Shown here: positions 27,568-42,500 of the stretch, in pieces
Layout: each line of letters begins with the position of its first letter
Numbering within the stretch: position 1 is the first letter of the stretch
Position numbers and translations under genes: made by a program
The notes under the pieces: generated by a model
The model's database searches: none
What the model was told of the DNA's origin: nothing
Seen by the model: the letters and a program-made list of their open reading frames with translations, nothing else
From: Pomacea canaliculata
Lineage: Eukaryota > Mollusca > Gastropoda > Architaenioglossa > Ampullariidae
DNA: 64,000 nucleotides
Direction of reading: 5' to 3'
NCBI RefSeq assembly: GCF_003073045.1
Contig: NC_037598.1
Coordinates: 10,471,543 to 10,535,542 of the forward strand

Positions 27568-30500
27568 TCATATAAACCAGACTGTAAGGATGGTAATAGA
27601 GGCAGCAGCCACGCAGCCGGTCAGAAAGATTCTCGCTGAAGCTGAGGTACCTGCAGCCAAAAAAAAATGCAAAGTATGTATTCAATATGAGACTACAGAC
27701 ATAATACTGATGCTTTAACATTTTACAGGGTAATAGCACTTGGTCAAGTTGTGTCATCTTTTTGCTCATCACTCATTTCATTCCATGAGCCTTTGCTTAT
27801 ACCATCAACTAGCAAGAAAAGATTATTGGCAACTTCAAAGACAGGATTACTGGGAATAAAAGCGATAGCTTTTAATTATAGAGAACTTCAAAGACAACTT
27901 GCTTTTACCTGCATTATTTTGACCATCGTGGCCATAGGGGCAACCTCCTGTCTCAGGATCACAAACTCTATGTTTGCAGAGATTGCATGTCTTCCAGAGA
28001 CAATTGTTTAGGAAAAACAGAAATGAAAATAATAAACATATGCATGCGTATGTATATTGTAAAACACTTCTACTCCTTCTAGTCATAATGGCAAAAACAA
28101 AAGGAGTAATGACAAACAATTAATTATCTATGGCAGCGTATAGAAGAAGACAAGATTAGATAATCTTAACGAACAAATGTAGACATTGCTGTATAGACCT
28201 TTTGTATTAAAAATTAAGACTACCGAACGACTAAACCTTTACTAAGCTGTCATACCTCATTTTATTTCATGAAATATGCTCTTTAAATACATAAAGATGT
28301 AGTTAAAAAATTATTAAAATACCATAAGGCAGTTAGGACCGTATGTACCACCGTAACAGCCTGCAACAAAGAAACAGTCATTTTACTGACCAGAAATATT
28401 CAAACACATATTTTGAAGACAGTTGGTATAAACAGTTAATCTAACTATAATAGTGATGTCAATTAATTTTTATGGTTTCTGCTTTGTATATAATTTTAGA
28501 TAAACTATTTTCCGAGTGAATGTAGTGTCCGAGTAACAGCCCTGTAAGTTGTATTCAAAGCTGATGAATTTTTAATTCTTAAAAAGTCCTCGGTGAGTTC
28601 ATGATGGATCATGATCATGTTGTGTTGTGGTTCTACATCATGTCATGGACTGTAAGACTGACAAAGCTTTAATGCCATTCACTCTGTCCATGCCTGTAGC
28701 CCTAATCTCCCAAAACTTCTTATTTTTTTGTAGAAAACAGACAAATTTGCAATGAACTTACTTTGTTTACAATCTGATTGTTGATATCCGCTGTCACAGC
28801 CGCCTTGGCATCTTCCTGTAACCTGATCGCATGCCCTTCCATATATGCATTTACCACATTTCTGGAGAATAGAATTTTATATAGATACTGTATAGATGTA
28901 AAAAAAACACCACTATATATTTAGCCGATTTAACTGTCCAGATTTATTTGCAAAACACAGTTAACATACCTGTCTGCAATCTTGACCATAGCTACCATCT
29001 GAGCACACTGAAAATAAAAATATGAAAACATGCCTTTTGTCAGTTCGCTTTAGATAGGTCTTTGCTACCTCTACTTATGTTGGAATTGTATCGACTGACA
29101 CCACCCTACAACCCATTTTAAGGCGTCTTTGTTTCCATAAGTAGATACAATTTTATTGTTAAAAGAAAATTGTTCATTTTATGATTAAAAGCTACTTTTC
29201 ATTTTTAAAAGTTAATAAAATATATTTTTGTATTTCAGCACACTAGAGAATCGTCCTTCTCAAACATTGACAAGCGTAACATTTGTACGGGGAACCAAGA
29301 TGTACTTTTCATCGTAGAATAAAGACAAAGAATAACGAAACAGCATAACAGACTTACGTTTAATGCAATATGGTTGCTGGTATCCATCAGCACAGCCGTT
29401 TGGACATGTTCCTGTCACATGATCACATATATTCCCGAAATTGCATTGCCCACATGTCTGGAGAGAACAATGAACGATACATAATGCCAAATAAATTAAT
29501 CATATTTTTATTAATTTAACTTCCATAATGTACTTTGAGATAAAACGTAACCCAGTACAGATTCACGTACCTCTCTGCAATCCTGACCATAGTGACCATG
29601 TGGGCATGCTGAAAATAAAAACATTCTGTCCAGGTGAGTTCAAGGGACAAATAAGCTGCCGAGGCCTGCTAAAGCTGGTATTGTACCTACACCACCATAA
29701 AAATCATTAAAACGCTTCTCATGCTTCATATTTTTTTTCTATATTTTGCTGAGTTTATCTTAGAAATACTGATAGCAGCCATTTTTGTCTAAGTCAAAAA
29801 AATGAAAAAAATATTGGACCTTTCGGAAATAAAAACAGATGATTCTTTATAATGCTTTTTTGAAATGAAGCTAGATATAGATCAAGTTAAAACAATTGTT
29901 TCTCGTAAAAAAAAGTCTATTTCTAAGGCATATCTTCACTATTCGTATACAGATATTGAATTTAGGAAAGGAGTACTTTAGCTAGCTCTAGACTCTTGAT
30001 TTTAAACCGAACGTAAAAAAAAATATATATCTCCTCATCGAACAACACACAAAAACAAAGAATTAACAAGGAAGCTTACGTTCATTACAAAGTTGTGTTC
30101 GATATCCATTGTCACAACCATATGGACATCTTCCTGTCACGTGGTCACATGCATATCCGAATTTGCATTTACCACATGGCTGCAGAAAAGCAAAGTAAAA
30201 AGTCAGAAAAAATGGAATCTTCTATTTTTACTGATGTAGTTGAACAAGTCACCTGTTGTTCCTGTGTTCAGAAACGTCTACAGTATGAATAATACAGTCT
30301 ACAGTACAAAGTACATTATCTATATATCAAGATAGAATTAATGAAACTGTAGGCGTAAAACCTTTTCATTTTACATTTGTTATCTTTTACATGTATATCA
30401 TGCAACTGTATCTTAAAAATATACAAATTATAGCTCATCACCATAACAACACGCACGTGGTTATAACAATTATCAGTTAATTGCATCTCATGAGTTTTTG

Positions 30501-33500
30501 TAAAAATGTTGTTACGATTGTCTTCATGTTCTATCCCACTGTAAGCGTTAAATTGTTTTACCATGTAGATTTTTTACTAATCTGAATTATTCTAAGTTTC
30601 TAATGAACGATGTGTACGACTTTGATATTTTGTATCTATCCCACAAAACTTAAATAAATGCTTAGAGAATAAAACAGATTGACAGAATGAGTCTTTTTAC
30701 ATTAAGTAAAAGCTCAACTCATTGTATGTCGTATCCACCGCTTTCATCATGTCATTTGCTTCTTTAATAGCCTCACAGAATGAGGCTTGTAATACACGCA
30801 AAAGTCTTCTTACCTGGTTGCACCATGATCCATAGAAACCAGCATGACATCCTGAAAATGTAAGCAATAGGTAAAGTCATTTTTAAGAAAGTTATTTAAA
30901 AAAATGCAGAATATTTAAGTTAATAAATCTATGGTGATAATGTGTTGTTACAAGTTATTCGGAAGTAAAATTCACATTAAAATGCGCTTTTTGTTTTACT
31001 TTTTATAGTTTTCGATTTAAGGATATGGATAGGAAAAGAAAAGCCTTGCAAATAATATTTGTTCAAAAAGTTAATTTCTTAAGACAATAGTACCAATCAA
31101 AAGTCAGCGTACTTTCTTTACAACGTGCTGTTGTGTACCCGTCGTCACAGCCGTGTGGACAATTTCCTGTCACGTGGTCACATACATCTCCGGGTTTACA
31201 TTTACCACATTGCTGGAGAAAGCAAAGTCAATAAATCATGTAAAATTCAGAAAATTAACGCGTCTGATTTGTTACTCATGCAATTGATGAAAATTCCTCT
31301 TGTTTTTACATTTAATTTTAAAAGTTCTACCTTGACGTTAAAAATATGTTCATAATATGTGATATGATAAATAAATAGTATATACAGTGAGAAAAAATAA
31401 CAATGGTAACAAAGTATCATGCAAGGTACCAAAGATGTCATTTGCGATATAATTATTAAAAATTTAGAATCTATCTTCCATTTAAGGTAGCTTAAACTGT
31501 TGTGCCGTATTTTACTCACCTGTTTGCACTCAGAACCGTACGAGCCAGGTGAACATTCTGGAAGTAAAATACAGTAACATACTGAATAGAAAGCTTTCAC
31601 TGTTTCCATGGTGTCCAGTCACTTAATCCCCAGACACTTCATCCCCGACACTTCATCCTTGACACTTCATCCCCTAGACTTTTAATCCCCAGACACTTCA
31701 TCCCCTCCGATCATTAGCTTACCTTTCATATTAACAGCAATTACCTCGCGAACACTCAAGAACACTTTTCATATCATATTGTTGAAGAACATTAAATTTA
31801 CTAGCTTATATGAACTTTAACTAATGTTGTAGATGTTCAAATGACGTTGAAGTTAATAGCATGATTTGAATTTGAATTATTTGAATTTCAATTAATAAAT
31901 TTCAATTAAATTTTTCGCTGACTTCATAATTTTTATAGTTAAGGATTTAGTCTAGGGATTAAGTGTCTGGGGATTAAGTGTCTGGGGATTAAAAGTCTAG
32001 GGGATGAAGTGTCGGGGATGAAGTGTCGGGGATGAAGTGTCTGGGGATTAAGTGACTGGGAACCTGATTCCATATGTTAGCTTCTGGTCATATCAAATCT
32101 AGACAGAACAAAGCTCATAATTTCTTTTTATAAACAATACAGGGATAAATATAATATACATTTGATTTATATATGTTTATATTGTTTTTATGAACGTTTT
32201 CAGTTGCATGATTAAATACTGTCGCCGACCCTGAACATTATTTATCTAAACATTTGACAGCTATGGTTTTTCATGGGAATAAAATTGCTCTTTGATTTCA
32301 TAGACATAGTACATTTGTAGCTTAAATGTATATTTTATAGTGAAAATGATGAATCAAACGTGAGCTCACTTTCTTTACAAAGTGCTGTTGTATACCCGTC
32401 TTCACAGCCGTGTGGACAATTTCCTGACACGTGGTCACACACATCTCCGGGTTTACAGTTACCACATTGCTGGCGAAAAGCAAAGTCAATAAATAATGTA
32501 ACATTCAGAAAATAAACGCGTCTGATATTTTATTCAAGCAATTGATAAAATCTCCTCTTGTTATTACATTTAATTTTAAAAGTTCTACATTGGCTTAAAA
32601 ATATCCTCATATATAATAAATAAATAGCATATACCGTGAGGGAAAAAGCGTAGACGCCAAATGTTTTCATCTTACAAATAGTAGCCTTTAACCTTTTTTA
32701 TGCAACTGATAAATATGCGTTCAATCCTGTAAGCGTGCTTTCTAAAACGTGCTTTCATGGTCCAAACAAAGAATCAACAGAAGACAAATGAATTAAAAAG
32801 CAATCATATTTATTCTAAGAAATAAAACACAGCCCTTAAGTCATGGCTGATCACCATCAAAGTTTTACGAGATTATTTAAGGTATTAAACTGCTTTTAAA
32901 GAATTGAAGACAACGAATGTTGCTACATTGGTATTTACAAACATGCATAAATAAACTGGAAAGTAGCTAGGGGAGGGCATCCATGGGAGAAAGAGAGATC
33001 ACGATTAAGAGACTGAATTGTTCCCCTTTGACTACCAGATATACCCATTGTATGTCCTGTCTACTACTTTCATATAATTACTTTTTTAATGTCTACACTC
33101 AATAAAATGAACATTGCTGTACACACTAATCTTCTTACCAGATTGCACGATGGTCCATAGAAGCCAGCAGCACATGCTGAAAATGTAAGCAAAAGGTATA
33201 TTCAATTTGAAGAAAATTCTTCAATGTAGGATGAAGAATTGAAATATTTTTACAAAGTCAATGAACCTAGTAGGTTCAGGCGTTTTATACATATTTTAGG
33301 AATAAAGAAAAACATCGAAACACAGTTAACTTGCCTTTTAATGTTTTAACTCTTAAAAGTTGTTTTAAAAAATTAATAAATATTATTTTTACCTATTACT
33401 AATGTGTAATTGGGAAACATAGAAAGCATATAAATTTAATAACCATATCAAAAAAGGCTTCTGCATCCAAACATTGAACAAACACAATGATTTAAGTACA

Positions 33501-36500
33501 TTAAATTGTCATGTCATGGCTCTAGAATCTATTTCTAATTAGCTAAGGAGGCATTTTTTGGATATATTTTAAGAATAGTATGCAAATATATACTTGTTGA
33601 AACTGTAAATTTCTGAGTTAAAATATACGAAACAGACGTACTTTCTTTACAAAGTGATGGTATAAACCCATCGTTACATCCGTTTGGACAATTTCCTGTC
33701 ACGTGGTCACATACATCGCCTGCTTTACAGTTACCACATGACTGTAAAAAACAAATTGTCGAGTTTGTTGTCAAATAAGCCAAATATGTTTTATTAGAGC
33801 AACAAAATATCATGCAAGGTAGCAAACATGCCAGTTGTGTTATAATTATTAAAATTTTAGAATCTATCTTCCATTTAAGGTAGCTTAAACTGTTGTGCCG
33901 AGTACATTAATTTTACTCACCTGTTTGCACTCAGAACCGTACGAGCCAGGTGGACATTCTGGAAGTAAAATACAGTAACATACTGAACAGAGAGCTTTTC
34001 ACTGGTTCCATATGTTAGCTTCTGGTCACATCAAATCTAGAAAGAACAATGCTCATAATTTTTTTCATAATCAATACAGTGATAAATATAATATACATTT
34101 GATTTATATTTGTATATATATTTTTTTGAACTTTTTCAGCTACATGACTAAATACTGTCGCTGACCCTGAACATTATTTATCTAAACATTTGACAGCTAT
34201 GCTTTTTCATGGGAATAAAATTGCTCTTTGATTTCACAGACATAGTACATTTGTAGCTTAAATGTATATTTTATAGTGAAAATGATGAATCAAACGTGCG
34301 CGTACTTTCTTTACAAAGTGATGTTGTGTACCCGTCGTCACAGCCGTTTGAACAACTTCCTGTCACGTGGTCACATACATCGCCTGGTTTACAGTTACCA
34401 CATGACTGTAGAAAACAAAATGTCGAATTTGTTGTAAAATAAGGCAAATACGTTGTCCCAGAGTAAAAAAGTATCATGGAAGATAGCGAACGTGACATTT
34501 GCGATATAATTATTAAATATTTAGAATATATATCTGTTTAAGTTGCTTATAATGTTGTGTCGAGTACATTCACCTACCTGTTTGCACTCAGGACCATACG
34601 AGCCAGGTGGACATTCTGGAAGTAAAATACAGTATCATACTGAACAGAAAGCTTTATACTGGTTCTACTATAAAGGCAGGGTTGTCCATGGGACATATTT
34701 TTCTATCCCGTCCCATCCCGTCCCATGGCAATTTATGCCTGTCCCATCCCGTCCCATCCCACGGGATGTTTCCTATGGGATTCCCATGATATTAACAATC
34801 CTATGGACAACACTGAAAACCACTTTTCGGCTTTTGTTCTATAATTCCTGCTACTTCACATACAATAGATGATTCAGAGGAAAGATTTAAATCCTTGATG
34901 AATGAAATAACAGTAAATTTATTTTGCAATATCAAGTATCGACTACCATGGGAAATACAAATGTGTGCTGTCCCATCCCATCCCATCCCATGGGACGTTT
35001 CCCATGGGATTCCCATGGGATTCCCATTCCTATGGACAACACTGTATAAAGGTCATGGGACTACACTGCTTACAATTACATCATAAAGCTTTACTTTTCA
35101 TTTGTACATACCTTTGTTAATTTCAGTCATGTCAAGTCGAGAGAGAATAAAGCATATTATTTCTCTTCATAAACAATACAATGATGAAAAATAATATAAA
35201 TTATACATATATATATATATAGTGTTTTAAAAACGTTTTCAGTTACTTGACTAAAAAATGTCCTTAACCCTTAAAATTATTTATCTAAATATTTGACAGC
35301 TATGGTTTTTAATGGGAAAAATTTGTTTTCACACACATAGTATATTTGTAGCTCTTATCTGAATTGTACATTTCTTAGTGAAAATGATGAATCAAACGTG
35401 TGCGTACTTTCTTTACAAAGTGATGTTGTGTACCCGTCGTCACAGCCATGTTGACAACTTCCTGTCACGTGGTCACATACATCTCCTGGTTTGCATTTAC
35501 CACATGGCTGAAGAAAGCAAAATGTCATGTTCTATCCCACTGTAAGGGTTAAATTGTTTTACCATGTAGATTTTTATACAAGTCTGAATTATTCTAAGTT
35601 TCTAATGAACGATGTGTACGACTTTGATATTTTGTATCTATTCCGCAAAACTTAAATTAATGCGTTAGAGAATAAAACATAGATTGACTGAATGAGTCAT
35701 TTTACATTCACTAGCAGTTCAACTCATTGTATGTCGTATCACCGCTTTTATCATGTCATTTGCTTCTTTAATAGCACCACAGAATGAGGCTTGTAATACA
35801 CGCAAAAGTCTTCTTACCTGGTTGCACCATGATCCATAGAAACCAGCATGACATCCTGAAAATGTAAGCAATAGGTAAAGTCACTTTTAAAAAAGCTATT
35901 TAAAGAAATGAAGAATATTTAAGTTAATAAATCTATGGTGATAATGTGTTGTTACAAGTTATTCGGAAGTAAAATTCACATTTAAATACGTTTTTTGTTT
36001 ACTTTTTATAGTTTTCGATTTAAGGATATCTATAGGAAACGAGACGCATTGGAAATAATATTCGTTCAAAAAGTTAATTTCTTAAGACAATAGTACCAAT
36101 CAAAAGTCAGCGTACTTTCTTTACAACGTGCTGTTGTGTACCCGTCGTCACAGCCGTGTGGACAACTTCCTGTCACGTGGTCACACACATCTCCGGGTTT
36201 ACATTTACCACATTGCTGGAGAAAGCAAAGTCAATAAATAATGTAAAATTCAGAAAATTAACGCGTCTGATTTGTTACTCATGCAATTGATAAAAACTGC
36301 TCTTGTTTTTACATTTAATTTTAAAAGTTCTACCTTGGCGTTAAAAATATGCTCATAATATGTGATATGATAAATAAATAGTATATACAGTGAGAAAAAA
36401 AGCGTAGACGCCAAATGTTTTCATCTTACAAATAGTAGCCTGTAACCATTTTTATGCAATTTATAAATATGCGTTCGTGCCTGTAAGTGTGCGTTCCTCC

Positions 36501-39500
36501 ACGTGCTTTCGTGGTCCAAACAAAGAATTACCATTAGAAAAATGAAATAAAAAGCAGACTTTCGTATTCTAAGAAATAAAACACAGCCCTCAAGTCATGG
36601 CTGATTACCATTAACATGTTACGAGATTTTTGAGGCATTAACTTCTTTGAAATGAATTGAAGACAACGATGATTACTTCATTGGTGTTCTCCAACATGCA
36701 TAAATAAACTTGAAAGCAGCTACAAGAAGAGGATGCGTACGAGAAAGGGAGATCACGATTAAGGAACTGAATTGTTTCCCTTTGACTACCAGATATACCC
36801 ATTGCATGTCCTGTCTACCACTTTCATTAAATTGCTTTTTCAATACCTACACTCAAGAAAATGAATCTTGCTATACACGCTAATCTTCTTACCTGATTGC
36901 ACGATGGTCCGTAGAAGCCAGAAAGACATGCTGAAAATGAAAGTAATAAGTAAAGTCAATTTTTCAATTTTTAATGTAAAACATTTTACAAAGTCAATGA
37001 ACCTAATAGGGTGATGTGCTTTAAACATATTTTAGGATAAAAAGAAAACATCGAAATACATTTATGTTGCCTTTTAATGTTTTAACTCTTAAAAGTATTT
37101 TTAAAACACAAAAATATTGTTTTTTACCTGTGGGTAATGTATAATGTGTAAACAGAGAAAGCATAATTATAAATTGAATAACCCTAAACAAAAAGGCATC
37201 TGGATCCGAACATTGAACTAACACAAAGATTTAAGTATATTTAATTGCTACATCATGGTTCTAGAATCAATTTCTAATTAGCCAAAAAGGAATATGGTTG
37301 AGCGATTTTTTAAAAAAGGATGTAATTAATACTTGTTCAAACTGTAAATTTCTGAGTTAAAATAAATGAAATAGACGTACTTTCTTTACAAAGTGATGGT
37401 ATAAACCCATCGTTACAGCCGTTTGGACAATTTCCTGTCACGTGGTCACACACATCGCCTGCTTTACAGTTACCACATGACTGTAGAAAACAAATTGTCG
37501 ATATTGTTGTCAAATAAGCCAAATACATTTTATTAGAGCAACAAAATATCATGCAAGGTACCAAACATGCCAGTTGTGTTATAATTATTAACATTTAGAA
37601 TCTATCTTCCATTTAAGGTAGCTTAAACTGTTGTGCCGAGTACATTAATTTTACTCACCTGTTTGCACTCAGAACCGTACGAGCCAGGTGGACATTCTGG
37701 AAGTAAAATACAGTAACATACTGAACAGAAAGTTTTTCACTGGTTCCATATGTAAGCTTCTGGTCATATTAAATCTAGAAAGAACAATGCTCATAATTTC
37801 TTTTCATAAACAATACAGTGATAAATATAATATACATTTAATTTATATTTGTATATATATTTTTTGAACGTTTTCATTTACATGACTAAATACTGTCGCT
37901 GACGTGGAAAATTATTTATCTAAACATTTGACAACTATGGTTTTGCATGGGAAAAAAATTGCTCTTTGATTTCACAGACATAGTACATTTGTAGCTTTTA
38001 TCTGATATGTATATTTTATAGTGAAATGATGAATCAAACGTGCGCGTACTTTCTTTACAAAGTGATGTTGTATACCCGTCATCACAGCCGTTTGGACAAT
38101 TTCCTGTCACGTGGTCACATACATCTCCGGGTTTACAGTTACCACATGACTGTAGAAAACAAAATGTCGAATTTGTTGTAAAATAAGGCAAATACGTTGT
38201 CCCAGAGTAAAAAAGTATCATGGAAGATAGAAAACATGACATTTGCGATATAGTTGTTAAATATTTAGAATCTATATCTGTTTAAGTAGCTTATAATGTG
38301 TCGAGTACATTCACTCACCTGTTTGCACTCAGGACCATACGAGCCAGGTGGACATTCTGGAAGTATAATACAGCAACATACTGAACAGAAAGCTTTATAC
38401 TGGTTCTACTGTAAAGGTCAATGGACTACACTGCTTACAATTACATCATAAAGCTTTACTTTTCATTTGTACATACGTTTGTTAACTTCTGTCATGTCAA
38501 GTCGAGAGAGAATAAAGCATATTATTTCTCTTCATAAGCAATACAGTGATTAAAAATAATATAAATTATACATATATATATATAGTGTTTTAAAAACGTT
38601 TTCAGTTACTTGACTAAAAAATGTCCTTAACCCTTAAAATTATTTATCTAAACATTTGACAGCTATGGTTTTTAATGGGAAAAAAATTTGTTTTCACACA
38701 CATAGTATATATGTAGCTCTTATCTGAATTGTATATTTCTTAGTGAAAATGATGAATCAAACGTGTGCGTACTTTCCTTACAAAGGGATGTTGTATACCC
38801 GTCGTCACAGCCATGTTGACAACTTCCTGTCACGTGGTCACATACATCTCCGGGTTTGCAATTACCACATGACTGAAGAAAACAAAATTGCGAATGTGAT
38901 ATCAAATAAAGCCAAGAATTTTCTCTGAGTTACAAATCCTTCACTATTTCGATGTAGGAACGTGTCGTCTGTGTTATAATTACTAAATGTTTAGAATCTG
39001 CATAAATTCTGTGCCGAGAAAATTCTCTTACCTGTTTGCACTCAGGACCGTACGAGCCAGGTGGACATGCTGGAAGTAAAATACAGTAACATACTGAACA
39101 GAGAGCTTTTCGCTGGTTCTTCTGTAAAGGTGGTGTAAATAAACTGCTCAAAACTGCATTATACAGCTTTACTTTTCATTTGTCACATTTGTAAAATAAA
39201 TGAAATAGACGTACTTTCTTTACAAAGTGATGGTATAAACCCATCGTTACAGCCGTTTGGACAATTTCCTGTCACGTGGTCACACACATCGCCTGCTTTA
39301 CAGTTACCACATGACTGTAGAAAACAAATTGTCGAAATTGCTCTCAAATAAGCCAAAGAATTTTTATTAGGGTAACAAAGTATCATGCAAGGTACCAAAC
39401 ATGTCATTTGCGATATAATTATTAAAAATTTAGAATCTATCTTCCATTTAAGGTAGCGTAAACTGTTGTGCCGAGTACATTAATTTTACTCACCTGTGTG

Positions 39501-42500
39501 CACTCAGAACCGTACGAGCCAGGTGGACATTCTGGAAGTAAAATACAGTAACATACTGAACAGAGAGCTTTATACTGGTTCCATATGTTAGCTTCTGGTC
39601 ATATCAACTCTAGACAGAACAAAGCTCATAATTTCTTTTCGTAAACAATACAGTGATAAATATAATATACATTTAATTTATATATGTATATATTGTTTTC
39701 ATGAACGTTTTCAGTTACATGACTAAATACTGTCGCCGACCTTGACAATTATTTATCCAAACATTGGACAGCTATGGCTTTGCATTGAATAAAATTGCTC
39801 TTTGATTTCACATAGAGTACATTTGTAAAATAAATGTATATTTTATAGTGAAAATGATGAATCAAACGTGCACGTACTTTCTTTGCAAAGTGATGTTGTA
39901 TACCCGTCTTCACAGCCGTTTGGACAATTTCCTGACACGTGGTCACATACATCTCCGGGTTTACAGTTACCACATTGCTGGCGAAAAGCAAAGTCAATAA
40001 ATAATGTAAAATTGAGAAAATAAACGCGTCTGATATTTTATTCAAGCCATTGATAAAATCTCCTCTTGTTATTACATTTAATTTTATAAGTTCTACATTG
40101 GCTTAAAAAATATCCTCATATATAATAAATACATAGCATATACCGTGAGAGAAAAAGCGTAGACGCCAAATGTTTTCATCTTACAAATAGTAGCCTTTAA
40201 CCTTTTTTATGCAACTGATAAATATGCGTTCAATCCTGTAAGCGTGCGTTTCTAAAACGTGCTTTCATGGTCCAAACAAAGAATCAACAGAAGACAAATG
40301 AATTAAAAAGCAATCATATTTATTCTAAGAAATAAAAACACAGCCTTAAGTCATGGCTGATCACCATCAAAGTTTTACGAGATTATTTAAGGTATTAAAC
40401 TGCTTTTAAAGAATTGAAGACAACGAATGTTGCTACATTGGTATTTACAAACATGCATAAATAAACTGGAAAGTAGCTAGGGGAGGGCATCCATGGGAGA
40501 AAGAGAGATCACGATTAAGGGACTGAATTGTTCCCCTTTGACTACCAGATATACTCATTGTATGTCCTGTCTACTACTTTCATATAATTACTTTTTTAAT
40601 ATCTACACTCAATAAAATGAACATTGCTGTACACACTAATCTTCTTACCTGATTGCACGATGGTCCATAGAAGCCAGCAGCACATGCTGAAAATGTAAGC
40701 AAAAGGTATATTCAATTTGAAGAAAATTCTTCAATGTAGGATAAAGAATTGAAATATTTTTACAAAGTCAATAAACCTAATAGGTTGATGCGTTTTATAC
40801 ATATTTTAGGAATAAAGAAAAATATCGAAACACAGTTAACTTGCCTTTTAATGTTTTAACTCTTAAAAGTTGTTTTAAAAAATTAATAAATAATATTTTT
40901 ACCTATTACTAATGTGTAATTTGGAAACATAGAAAGCATATAAATTTAATAACCATATCAAAAAAGGCTTCTGCATCCAAAAATTGAACAAACACAATGA
41001 TTTAAGTACATTAAATTGTCATGTCATGACTCTACAATCTATTTCTAATTAGCTAAGAAGGCGTTTTTCGGATATATTTTTAAGAATAGTATGCAAATAT
41101 ATACTTTTTCAAACTGTAAATTTCTGAGTTAAAATATACGAAACAGACGTACTTTCTTTACAAAGTGATGGTATAAACCCATCGTTACAGCCGTTTGGAC
41201 AATTTCCTGTCACGTGGTCACATACATCGCCTGCTTTACAGTTACCACATGACTGTAAAAAACAAATTGTCGAATTTGTTGTCAAATAAGCCAAATATGT
41301 TTTATTAGAGCAACAAAATATCATGCAAGGTAGCAAACATGCCAGTTGTGTTATAATTGTTAAAATTTAGAATCTATCTTCCATTTAAGGTAGCTTAAAC
41401 TGTTGTGCCGAGTACATTTATTTTACTCACCAGTTTGCACTCAGAACCGTATGAGCCAGGTGGACATTCTGGAAGTAAAATACAGTCACATATTGAACAG
41501 AAAGCTTTATACTGGTTCCATATGTTAGCTTCTGGTCATATCAAATCTAGAAAGAACAATGCTCATAATTTCTTTCATAAACAATACAGTGATAAATATA
41601 ATATACATTTAATTTATATTTGTATATATATATATATATTGAACTTTTTCAGTTACATGACTAAATACTGTCGCCGACCCTGAACATTATTTATCTAAAC
41701 ATTTGACAACTATGGTTTTTCATGGGAATAAAATTGCTCTTTGATTTCACAGACATAGTACATTTGTAGCTTTTATCTGATATGTATATTTTATAGTGAA
41801 AATGATGAATCAAACGTGAGCGTACCTTCTTTACAAAGTGATGTTGTGTACCCGTCGTCACAGCCGTTTGAACAATTTCCTGTCACGTGGTCACATACAT
41901 CTCCGGGTTTACAGTTACCACATTGCTGTAGAAAACAAAATGTCGAATTTGTTGTAAAATAAGGCAAATACGCTGTCCCAGAGTAAACAAAGTATCATGG
42001 AAGATAGCAAACATGACATTTGCGATATAATTATTAAATATTTAGAATCTATATCTGTTTAAGTAGCTTATAATGTGTCGAGTACATTCACCTACCTGTT
42101 TGCACTCAGGACCATACGAGCCAGGTGGACATTCTGGAAGTAAAATACAGTATCATACTGAACAGAAAGCTTTATACTGGTTCTACTGTAAAGGTCATGG
42201 ACTACACTGCTTACAATTACATCATAAAGCTTTACTTTTCATTTGTACATACGTTTGTTAATTTCAGTCATGTCAAGTCGAGAGAGAATAAAGCATCTTA
42301 TTTCTCTTCATAAACAATACAATGATAAAAATAATATAAATTATACATATATATATATATAGTGTTTTAAAAATGTTTTATGTTACTTCACTTAAAACTG
42401 TCCTTGACCCTTAAAATTATTTATCTAAATATTTGACAGCTATGGTTTAATGGGAAAAATTTCTTTTCACAGCCATAGTATATATGTAGCTCTTATCTGA

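Larger units (their letters stand above)
31490..35520. repeat. Segmental duplicate, copy 1 (partner about 39460-42660)
   Basis: Exons 31520, 32370, 33139, 33642, 33921, 34306, 34578 and 35408 correspond one to one with 39494, 39878, 40649, 41153, 41431, 41826, 42096 and 42546. The offset is about 7,510 once two insertions present only in this copy (31610-32067 and 34677-35044) are removed. Introns are nearly identical by eye. The edges are approximate. Confidence 0.85.

Noticed and set aside
34543-34872. Open frames with Pro/Ser repeats near 34.6-35.1 kb
   Set aside because: They come from the CCCATCCCGT repeats of the hAT-like MITE, not from a gene.
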